Origin: Bacilli bacterium
GTDB taxonomy: Bacteria; Bacillota_I; Bacilli_A; RF39; UBA660
Assembly (NCBI GenBank): GCA_900771805.1
Contig: CAAGPL010000007.1
Coordinates: 1 to 5,167 of the forward strand
DNA length: 5,167 nt
Direction: 5' to 3'
The position numbers were made by a program, and so were the translations under genes. This document shows, in pieces, positions 1-4,711 of the stretch. How positions within the stretch are numbered: the stretch's first letter is position 1; every line of letters begins with the position of its first letter. Under the pieces are notes generated by a model that was not told the DNA's origin, did not search any database, and saw only the letters and a program-made list of their open reading frames with translations.

Positions 1-75
1 ACCCTTAGCTCAGTTGGTTAGAGCATCCGGCTCATAACCGGGCGGTCGCAGGTTCGAGTCCTGCAGGGTCCACCA
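1..75 (+). tRNA. tRNA with CAU anticodon, probably tRNA-Ile2 (5' end cut)
   Basis: Cloverleaf is complete except for the first two bases, which lie before the window: the 3' acceptor strand AGGGTCC needs GGACCCT, and the window starts at ACCCT. The anticodon loop CTCATAA (31-37) carries CAT at 33-35. The T arm is GCAGG-TTCGAGT-CCTGC and CCA is encoded at 73-75. A CAU anticodon can mean elongator Met, initiator Met or Ile2, where C34 becomes lysidine through TilS to read AUA. The body (TTAGCTCAGTTGGTTAGAGCA and GGCTCATAACC) resembles, from memory, Bacillus and Mycoplasma tRNA-Ile2 more than their elongator tRNA-Met, and lacks initiator features. The Ile2 identity is inference; the tRNA itself is clear. 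A 4-nt spacer separates it from the next tRNA, so both are probably processed from one transcript. Confidence 0.93.
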
Positions 76-79
76 GTGC

Positions 80-164
80 GCGCGCGTGGCGAAATTGGCA
101 GACGCACTAGACTTAGGATCTAGCGGAGTAATCCATGGGGGTTCAAGTCCCTTCGCGCGCACCA
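80..164 (+). tRNA. tRNA-Leu (UAG anticodon)
   Basis: Class II tRNA of 85 nt with encoded CCA (162-164). The acceptor stem GCGCGCG (80-86) pairs with CGCGCGC (154-160), and position 8 is T87. The anticodon stem CTAGA/TCTAG encloses the loop CTTAGGA (112-118) with anticodon TAG at 114-116, reading CUA and probably other CUN codons. The long variable arm between 124 and 136 is typical of Leu. The T stem ends in two G-T wobbles. It is the last gene of the tRNA operon, with a terminator 11 nt downstream. The alternating GC acceptor stem can also pair in a shifted register (see findings). Confidence 0.97.
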
Positions 165-174
165 AGAAAAAATC

Positions 175-200
175 AGAACTCTTTGGAGTTCTTTTTTTTT
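175..200 (+). terminator. Intrinsic terminator of the tRNA operon
   Basis: Perfect 7-bp stem AGAACTC (175-181) / GAGTTCT (186-192) with a TTTG loop, followed by a run of eight further T (193-200). It is preceded by an A-tract (167-172). The position just after tRNA-Leu marks the end of the stable-RNA transcript. Confidence 0.92.
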
Positions 201-577
201 GGTGGCCGCCCGCCCTTTTTAAACTAAAAAAAAGTTTGTTTTAATAAGTATTTATTCTTTACATTAAATAACCAACTGAAGATTTGATGTAAACATTGCA
301 ATGCTAATAAAATATTAAAAAATGTAAGAGTTGTAAATGTCAATATAAAATGTCATGAAAATTTCATTGTTAAAATGTCATAGTTAAACAATTTAAAACT
401 GATAGAAATTAAGTTATAGAAATATGACTTTCTATTATATAATTTATAAGAGTTAATAATTGATATTTTCATATTATAAATGTTAAAAAATACTAGAAAT
501 ATTAATTAAAAAATGATATTATATATAGTATCCTTACTATTTTTATCAATTCATAAAAGACATATAATAGAATAAAT
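201..577. other. Gene-less AT-rich stretch with dyads and short repeats
   Basis: No open reading frame of useful length is seen. The stretch starts with a GC-rich patch (GGTGGCCGCCCGCCC, 201-215), which is unlike everything around it. Further on are an inverted repeat with 12-base arms, TTTACATTAAAT (258-269) and ATTTGATGTAAA (282-293), containing one G-T pair; a palindrome CATTGCAATG (294-303); three copies of AAATGTCA starting at 335, 348 and 373; a dyad ATGAAA-A-TTTCAT (355-367); ATAGAAAT twice (402-409, 416-423); and a 7-bp hairpin ATAGAAA/TTTCTAT (416-435). Several of these may be chance in such AT-rich DNA. It separates the tRNA operon from the endonuclease gene. Confidence 0.6.
540..568 (+). 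promoter_or_regulatory. Candidate promoter of the endonuclease gene
   Basis: A perfect TATAAT lies at 563-568. The hexamer 17 bp upstream, TTTTTA (540-545), is a poor -35, and there is no TG extension. The predicted +1 is about 575, giving a leader of about three bases before ATG 578. No Shine-Dalgarno lies between the -10 and the ATG. An unseen upstream promoter is possible. Confidence 0.45.
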
Positions 578-1396
578 ATGGAAAAAATAGAAAAGAAATT
601 AATTACTAAATTTTTAAAAATTGCGGAAAAAGGATATATAAAGGGTATAAATAATAGTGATAATTCTGTTGGTCTAACTTTTGAAGATGAACTAGGAAAG
701 AGTCCTGATAGTTCATTTTTGCCAGACTATAAAAATATAGAAATTAAATGCAAAACTAGATTTAGCAGATTTCCAATCTCTTTATTTGCAAAATCATTTG
801 ATGGACCCACAGATTTTGAAATGAGAAGATTGCTTTTGACTTATGGAAAACCTGATAGTGAGTTTAAAAGTAAATATTTATTACAAGGAAATGTATATGC
901 AAATAAGATGACTTTAATTTATGAAAACTATTTTCAATTTGATGTAAATAGAAAAGATAAAAAAATATATTTACTTATATATGACAAGAATAAAAACATA
1001 ATTGAAAAGATATCATATGTTAATTTTTATTCATTAAAAAAAAGAATTTTAGCAAAACTTACAAATTTGTGTTTTGTTTGTGCTAGTAAAAAGAAAGAAT
1101 ATGGAAATCTGTTTTTTAGGTATTATAAAATTTCAATTTATAGAATTAAATCTTTTGAAAAATTTTTGTGTTTACTAGAAGATGGGAAAATATCTATTAA
1201 TCTATGTGGAAGAGTGGCAAGAAGTGGAGAAAGAATTGGTAGACAACAGAACAAAAATATGGTTTTTAAAATACCTAGATATTATATTTCAGAATTATTT
1301 GATAAGAAATTTGAGTTTGATTATGACAAATATATTGCTAGAAATAAAAAATGTTTTAATAATCATATTTTTAAAAAAACCACTTTACCTGATTAA
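578..1396 (+). CDS. MvaI/BcnI-like type II restriction endonuclease, no partner methylase seen
   Basis: The 272-residue product resembles the MvaI/BcnI family, which are monomeric PD-(D/E)XK enzymes related to MutH that cut CCWGG/CCSGG-type sites. Visible motifs in order: G32-x-x-F-E36 helix; P49-D50-x4-E55-x-K57, the expected catalytic spacing; the family-like stretch L86-L87-T88-Y89-G90-K91-P92 then an LxxNVY segment; a basic central helix around 150-162; and a C-terminal G-x-I-S-I-N (203-208) with a basic loop and V-F-K-I at 229-232. The length is somewhat above the roughly 240 residues I recall for MvaI. An in-frame TAA at 554-556 and the loss of the active site with later Met codons make ATG 578 the start. 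No methyltransferase or control protein is in the window. Serine codons differ from neighbours: TCA 6 of 18, against 1 of about 46 in the three envelope genes. This suggests transfer. Target site cannot be predicted. A MutH/Sau3AI-like or otherwise diverged nuclease is the alternative. Confidence 0.72.
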   Translation: MEKIEKKLITKFLKIAEKGYIKGINNSDNSVGLTFEDELGKSPDSSFLPDYKNIEIKCKTRFSRFPISLFAKSFDGPTDFEMRRLLLTYGKPDSEFKSKYLLQGNVYANKMTLIYENYFQFDVNRKDKKIYLLIYDKNKNIIEKISYVNFYSLKKRILAKLTNLCFVCASKKKEYGNLFFRYYKISIYRIKSFEKFLCLLEDGKISINLCGRVARSGERIGRQQNKNMVFKIPRYYISELFDKKFEFDYDKYIARNKKCFNNHIFKKTTLPD

Positions 1397-1412
1397 TTAT
1401 TTTTGATACAAT
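1384..1412 (+). promoter_or_regulatory. Extended -10 promoter of mscL
   Basis: TTTACC (1384-1389), a 17-bp spacer, and TACAAT (1407-1412) preceded by TGA (1404-1406), which forms an extended -10. The -35 lies in the last codons of the endonuclease gene. The predicted +1 is about 1419, giving a 56-nt leader. mscL can therefore be expressed independently of the endonuclease. Confidence 0.7.
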
Positions 1413-1418
1413 GTTATT

Positions 1419-1474
1419 AGAAAATGAGGAGAGTAAAAAAAGGAGGGTCCAAAAACTGGATTTACATGTGAGTA
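1419..1474 (+). promoter_or_regulatory. mscL leader with upstream mini-ORF and displaced Shine-Dalgarno
   Basis: The leader contains two purine-rich ribosome-binding motifs, GAGGAG (1426-1431) and AGGAGGG (1441-1447). The second is perfect but is 27 nt before the mscL ATG, too far for direct use. A small hairpin TCCA/TGGA (1448-1460) lies between them and would shorten the effective distance to about 14 nt. ATG 1424 opens a 15-codon ORF, peptide MRRVKKGGSKNWIYM, ending in TGA at 1469-1471. It is in the same frame as mscL and stops 3 nt before its ATG. Translational coupling or a leader peptide is a plausible reading; chance is the alternative. Confidence 0.4.
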
Positions 1475-1894
1475 ATGAAGAAGTTTATTAGTGAGTTTAA
1501 AGAGTTTATTAGTAAAGGTAATGTACTTGATATGGCTGTTGGTGTTATTATAGGTGGAGCATTTTCTAAAATAGTATCTAGTTTAGTAAATGATGTAATG
1601 ATGCCTTTGATAGGTATAATAATTGGTGGACATAACTTTACTAATCTAAGTATTAAAGTAGGTAATGCTAAAATAATGTATGGAAGTTTCTTACAAAATG
1701 TAGTAGATTTCTTAATTGTAGCATTTTGTTTGTTTACAGTTATTAAGATAATTAATAGATTTAAGAAGAAACAAGAAAAGAATGAAAATAAAGAAAAAAT
1801 TAAAACACCTAGTGAAGAAGTTATATTATTAAGTGAAATAAGAGATTTATTAAAAACTGATAAAACTACAAAGAAGAAGGTTACTAAGAAGTAA
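1475..1894 (+). CDS. mscL: Large-conductance mechanosensitive channel MscL
   Basis: MscL forms a homopentameric pore in the cytoplasmic membrane that opens under high membrane tension and releases solutes on hypo-osmotic shock. The 139-residue product is of normal family length. Visible are the N-terminal amphipathic helix (EFKEFISKGN, 7-16), the conserved pore helix G15-N-V-x-D-M-A-V-G-V-I-I-G through about residue 45 with M-P at 43-44, a periplasmic loop (about 48-67), TM2 (about 70-94), a charged linker, and the C-terminal helix S-E-E-V-x-L-L-x-E-I-R-D-L-L (113-126). The in-frame TGA at 1469-1471 rules out a longer start unless UGA is decoded, and ATG 1475 matches family N-termini. It has no properly spaced Shine-Dalgarno. 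Its TAA stop is part of the terminator stem, so it appears to be monocistronic. Confidence 0.97.
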   Translation: MKKFISEFKEFISKGNVLDMAVGVIIGGAFSKIVSSLVNDVMMPLIGIIIGGHNFTNLSIKVGNAKIMYGSFLQNVVDFLIVAFCLFTVIKIINRFKKKQEKNENKEKIKTPSEEVILLSEIRDLLKTDKTTKKKVTKK

Positions 1895-1902
1895 CTTTTT
1901 TT
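1880..1902 (+). terminator. Intrinsic terminator overlapping the mscL stop codon
   Basis: Perfect 6-bp stem GTTACT (1880-1885) / AGTAAC (1890-1895) with an AAGA loop and a T7 run (1896-1902). The upstream AAGAAG can extend the stem by A-T and G-T pairs. The mscL stop TAA (1892-1894) lies in the 3' arm, so the terminator is partly coding sequence. Confidence 0.85.
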
Positions 1903-1904
1903 CA

Positions 1905-1910
1905 TATAAT
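1905..1910 (+). promoter_or_regulatory. Candidate -10 box of the deacetylase gene
   Basis: Perfect TATAAT two bases after the T-tract of the mscL terminator and 5 bp before ATG 1916, with no Shine-Dalgarno. The predicted +1 falls on or next to the ATG, implying a leaderless mRNA. The -35 candidate is weak (TTACTA at 1881-1886, 18-bp spacer) and would lie in the terminator stem. Since the mscL transcript should end near 1902, a promoter here is needed to express the downstream gene. Confidence 0.6.
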
Positions 1911-1915
1911 TTGGT

Positions 1916-3067
1916 ATGAAGAAAATTATGTGTTATATAATTGGTATTATTACATTATTTTTAGTAATAATTATTATTAAAAGATTTATGTTTCAAGAGG
2001 AAATAGAGAGTATTAGTTATGAAGTTAAAAGTTATAATAAAATAGAATATCCATATTTTAATAATAAAGTAATTAATAAAGAAATAAAGAATTTTTTAAA
2101 TAATTTTAAAGGGGAATATTCTATTCAATATAGTGTTTATCAGATTAATGATTTAGTTAATGTGTTTATTTGTCTTAAGAAAAATAATAATTATTATTAT
2201 AAGAGTATTAACTATAATATTAGAAAAAGAGAGTTAATTAATAATAATGAGATAATTAATTATGATTTGTTAAATGATTTAATACTTAATAAAATTAGGA
2301 ATAAATATAGTAATACTATTTATGAAAGTATACTAAATGATAAGTTTAATAGTACATATTTAAAAATTTGTGAAGATAATATTTTTATTTATTTTGGATG
2401 TGTTAATACTAAGTATGAAGTATATATAGTATTAAATGATACTATAGAAACAAATAGTGAAGTTATTAATAAAAAAATGGTTGCTTTTACTTTTGATGAT
2501 GGACCAAGTATATATACAAAAGACTTTGTAAATACTTTAAATGAGTATGGGTTTAAGGCTACTTTTTTTGAACTAGGAAATAGAATAAAATATAATCAAG
2601 GTGTAGTAGAGTATTTGTTAAATAATGGAATGGAGGTGGCTTCTCACTCATATAGTCATAAGAATTTAAATATTTTAGGTGATAAGGAAATTGATAGTGA
2701 AGTTAATAGTACAAGTATTATTTTTAATGAAATAACTAAAGAATCTATTAAATTATTTAGACCACCATATGGTAATTTAGAAAAGAGTGTATTAGATAGA
2801 ATAAATTATCCTATAATTATGTGGGATATTGATTCGTATGATTGGTTATATAAAGATGAAGAAATAGTTTATAAAAATATTATTAATAATATTAAAGATG
2901 GTAGTATTGTTTTAATGCATGATGTGTATATAACGAGTTTGGAGGCTTTAAAGAAAGTTTTACCTGAATTAAAAGCAATGGGATATGTCGTTACAACTGT
3001 TAGTGAACTAGCAAGTAGTAAAGGGTACATTTTAGAAAATAAAACAAAGTATTATAGTTTTAGATAA
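1916..3067 (+). CDS. Membrane-anchored polysaccharide deacetylase (PgdA/PdaC-like, NodB domain)
   Basis: Predicted metal-dependent de-N-acetylase acting outside the membrane, most likely on peptidoglycan GlcNAc or MurNAc; such modification gives lysozyme resistance in Gram-positives. The 383-residue product has an uncleaved-looking signal anchor (about 5-22), an extracytoplasmic middle region (about 33-175) with a Y-P-x-F-N-N-K-x-I-N motif near 45-54 that recalls DUF3298/PdaC-type domains, and a C-terminal NodB domain (about 187-368). All five CE4 motifs are present: T192-F-D-D-G-P with metal/catalytic D194 and D195; H244-S-Y-S-H248; R282-P-P-Y-G; D304-I-D-S-Y-D-W310; and L333-M-H335-D336. 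The enzyme therefore looks active. ATG 1916 is chosen because the anchor follows immediately; no Shine-Dalgarno precedes it, and a -10 box is 5 bp away. The substrate (peptidoglycan or another polysaccharide) is inference. Confidence 0.9.
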   Translation: MKKIMCYIIGIITLFLVIIIIKRFMFQEEIESISYEVKSYNKIEYPYFNNKVINKEIKNFLNNFKGEYSIQYSVYQINDLVNVFICLKKNNNYYYKSINYNIRKRELINNNEIINYDLLNDLILNKIRNKYSNTIYESILNDKFNSTYLKICEDNIFIYFGCVNTKYEVYIVLNDTIETNSEVINKKMVAFTFDDGPSIYTKDFVNTLNEYGFKATFFELGNRIKYNQGVVEYLLNNGMEVASHSYSHKNLNILGDKEIDSEVNSTSIIFNEITKESIKLFRPPYGNLEKSVLDRINYPIIMWDIDSYDWLYKDEEIVYKNIINNIKDGSIVLMHDVYITSLEALKKVLPELKAMGYVVTTVSELASSKGYILENKTKYYSFR

Positions 3068-3069
3068 TG

Positions 3070-3098
3070 TTTACATAAAAGTAAATATTTGTTATAAT
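3070..3098 (+). promoter_or_regulatory. Near-consensus promoter of the PgsA-like gene
   Basis: TTTACA (3070-3075), exactly 17 bp, then TATAAT (3093-3098) preceded by TGT (3090-3092), an extended -10. Counting the last -10 base as -7 puts +1 at 3105, the A of the ATG. The -35 also forms part of a dyad TTTAC-N6-GTAAA (3070-3085) that could be an operator or chance. Confidence 0.85.
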
Positions 3099-3104
3099 TT
3101 AGTT

Positions 3105-3800
3105 ATGAAAAAGATATATTATTTAAAACTAGTGCTTGTTAATTTGATAACTTTTAGTAGATTTATAGGTTCTATATTAATACCTATAATCTATTTTAAG
3201 TATGGAGTTAAATCTCTTGGCTTATTAATACTAATATTATTTTTAACTGATATGTTAGATGGATTTCTTTCTAGAAAATTAAAAGTTGAAACGTTTTTGG
3301 GAGGATTAATGGATGCTGTGAGTGATAAACTTTTTGCTTTTGTTTTACTTGGACTTCTCACATATTATTATCCAGTTATTCTAATAGTATTATTTTTAGA
3401 ATTTACAATATTTGTAATTAATACACTTAGTTTTAAAGATAACAAGAATATTAAAACTAGTAGTTTAGGAAGAGCAAAAACAATTTTACAAGATATTTCT
3501 ATAATAGTTATGTATTTACTTTTAGGAAGTGATATTTATATAAATTATTTACCAATTAAGTTTGCAAATTTTATTATACATAATAACTTAGGAATAAATT
3601 ATATTTTAGTAGGTATTATGATTTGTTTAGATGTTTTAACTTTGTGTGATTATAAGAAAAAGAGTATTAAGCAAATAAAGTATCAAAAACTTAATAAGAA
3701 AGAACTTTTACCTTTAAAAGATATAATTGTTCTTTTAACTGATAGAGAGTTTTATGTTAAAAATAAAGATAAAAAATTAAAAGAATTACTTTATAAATAA
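3105..3800 (+). CDS. CDP-alcohol phosphatidyltransferase, PgsA-like
   Basis: Integral membrane enzyme of the family that moves a phosphatidyl group from CDP-diacylglycerol to an alcohol. The closest match by pattern is phosphatidylglycerophosphate synthase (glycerol-3-phosphate acceptor, phosphatidylglycerol pathway). The signature D49-x2-D52-G53-x2-S56-R57-x8-G66-x3-D70-x3-D74 fits D-x2-D-G-x2-A-R-x8-G-x3-D-x3-D, with Ser replacing the usual Ala. An N-terminal N13-L-I-T-F-S-R19 motif and S-L-G-R-A-K-T (120-126) also fit PgsA. Hydrophobic segments lie around 20-48, 76-106, 130-147 and 164-180. The 231 residues exceed the usual roughly 190; the excess is a charged C-terminal tail (about 183-231) of unknown role. 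No Shine-Dalgarno precedes ATG 3105, and the promoter puts +1 on this ATG. Another CDP-alcohol transferase (cardiolipin- or inositol-type) cannot be excluded. Confidence 0.85.
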   Translation: MKKIYYLKLVLVNLITFSRFIGSILIPIIYFKYGVKSLGLLILILFLTDMLDGFLSRKLKVETFLGGLMDAVSDKLFAFVLLGLLTYYYPVILIVLFLEFTIFVINTLSFKDNKNIKTSSLGRAKTILQDISIIVMYLLLGSDIYINYLPIKFANFIIHNNLGINYILVGIMICLDVLTLCDYKKKSIKQIKYQKLNKKELLPLKDIIVLLTDREFYVKNKDKKLKELLYK

Positions 3801-3834
3801 AAAAGACTTATAGATTTAGTTCTATGAATAAGTC
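3798..3834 (-). terminator. Hairpin between the PgsA-like gene and the IS, a good terminator on the minus strand
   Basis: Stem GACTTATAG (3805-3813) with 3' arm CTAT (3822-3825) plus ATAAGTC (3828-3834), allowing a short bulge. Read on the minus strand it is followed by TTTTTT (3804-3799), so it can end transposase transcripts. On the plus strand, where it should serve the PgsA-like gene, the expected T-tract is missing and AATAAAAAG follows. It may be a native terminator interrupted by the IS (see findings). Confidence 0.5.
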
Positions 3835-3863
3835 AATAAAAAGTGGACACTAAAAAAGAATTT
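3825..3863 (-). repeat. Right terminal inverted repeat of the IS
   Basis: Read on the plus strand, it matches the reverse complement of 5129-5167 at about 28 of 39 positions. The match is strongest at AAAAGTgGACAC (about 3839-3850) and AAAAAGAAT (3853-3861). It abuts the orfB stop codon. TTGACT on the minus strand (3836-3831) could act as an outward -35. Confidence 0.75.
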
Positions 3864-4664
3864 TTAGAACCCTAATTCGGCTTTATACTGAATTGGGGTT
3901 TTATAATCTAATGAACATGCTAAACGTTCATTGTTATAATAATAAATATATGCATTAATAAATTCGTCAAATGAATTGTAGCTATCAATATTCCAATCAT
4001 TCATGATTTCGTCTTTTATCCATCCATTAATAGATTCCATTTTAGGGTTATCTGTTGGAGTTCCTGCTCGACTCATTGAACGAACTATGTTATAATCTTT
4101 ATGTGCATTAGTAAATGCCTGAGAGGAATAAACTACTCCTTGATCACTATGCAAAGTTGTGGAGTAATTAATTCCTTTTATTTTGTCCAAAATTACATTT
4201 AATCCTTCGTAATAAGGAACTATTGAATTATGTTTTTTAGTATAAGAATAAGCTAATATTTCTATATTGAATGCATCCATATATAAAACTGTATCATATA
4301 AATCTCCTCGGTATTTTATACAGGTCATATCTGTAACTATTAATTCTAAAGGTTTAGATACATCCCAATTGCCTTTAACTAGATTTGGATATTTAATAGA
4401 TTCTTCTCCAGGCTTTCTATATTTATAATTTCTTACAACAGATTTAATTCCTAAAAATTTACAACATTTATGAACAAAGTTATCTGAAACATACCAACCT
4501 ATATCAACTCTTATTTGTCTATTAATATGTCTATATCCCCATGATGGATGTTTTTTATGATATTCTTTAACTAATTCACACATTTCATTTCTATTTAATT
4601 CATAATTGTTTAGAGTATCTTTGGTTTTCAACCATTTATAATAACCATTTCTAGATACTTCCAT
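3864..4664 (-). CDS. IS3-family transposase catalytic subunit OrfB (read mainly as OrfAB by frameshift)
   Basis: Integrase-type (rve) transposase that cuts and joins the IS ends through a circle intermediate. The 266 residues include the start motif S4-R-N-G-Y-Y-K-W-L, a helix-turn-helix-like HTH_21 part (about 24-80, with S41-W-G-Y-R-H-I), and a full DDE core: D112 in V-T-D-M-T, D174 in H-S-D-Q-G, E210 in D-N-P-K-M-E-S, with 35 residues between D174 and E210. The C-terminus Y-Y-N-N-E-R (242-247) is typical. No residue is missing, so the protein looks active. ATG 4664 has no Shine-Dalgarno, and the same frame stays open upstream to a TGA at 4796-4794, encoding a family-like helix before the ATG. 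The ATG is therefore probably not the true beginning: translation likely enters from orfA by -1 frameshift, giving a protein of about 406 residues if the shift is at 4733-4730. Confidence 0.95.
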   Translation of the reverse strand: MEVSRNGYYKWLKTKDTLNNYELNRNEMCELVKEYHKKHPSWGYRHINRQIRVDIGWYVSDNFVHKCCKFLGIKSVVRNYKYRKPGEESIKYPNLVKGNWDVSKPLELIVTDMTCIKYRGDLYDTVLYMDAFNIEILAYSYTKKHNSIVPYYEGLNVILDKIKGINYSTTLHSDQGVVYSSQAFTNAHKDYNIVRSMSRAGTPTDNPKMESINGWIKDEIMNDWNIDSYNSFDEFINAYIYYYNNERLACSLDYKTPIQYKAELGF

Positions 4665-4711
4665 TTCAACACATAAAGATCTTACATTAAATTCTTTACT
4701 TAATATTAGTA

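Noticed and set aside
1..164. tRNA genes as the integration site of a genomic island carrying the endonuclease
   Set aside because: No integrase and no repeat of the tRNA 3' end is seen downstream in the window.
221..237. AAACT/AGTTT hairpin as a second terminator after the tRNAs
   Set aside because: Only 5 bp, AT-rich, with an A-rich loop and no T-tract; likely chance.
438..488. TATAAT at 438-443 and TTGATA at 460-465 as promoter elements in the gene-less stretch
   Set aside because: Neither has a partner hexamer at a 16-18 bp distance, and no gene follows closely.
1182..1406. Plus-strand reading frame overlapping the end of the endonuclease gene
   Set aside because: Out-of-frame shadow with no recognisable features and no start signals of its own.
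1419..1474. Riboswitch or T-box in the mscL leader
   Set aside because: The leader is only about 56 nt, with one 4-bp stem and no known conserved core.
1424..1477. UGA=Trp code, which would join the upstream ORF to mscL
   Set aside because: All conserved Trp residues in the window are TGG and no gene needs an in-frame TGA, so a reassigned code is not supported; kept only as a minor alternative.
1462..1905. Long minus-strand reading frame opposite mscL
   Set aside because: It mirrors mscL almost exactly, which has clear family motifs; the antisense protein is a hydrophobic low-complexity shadow.
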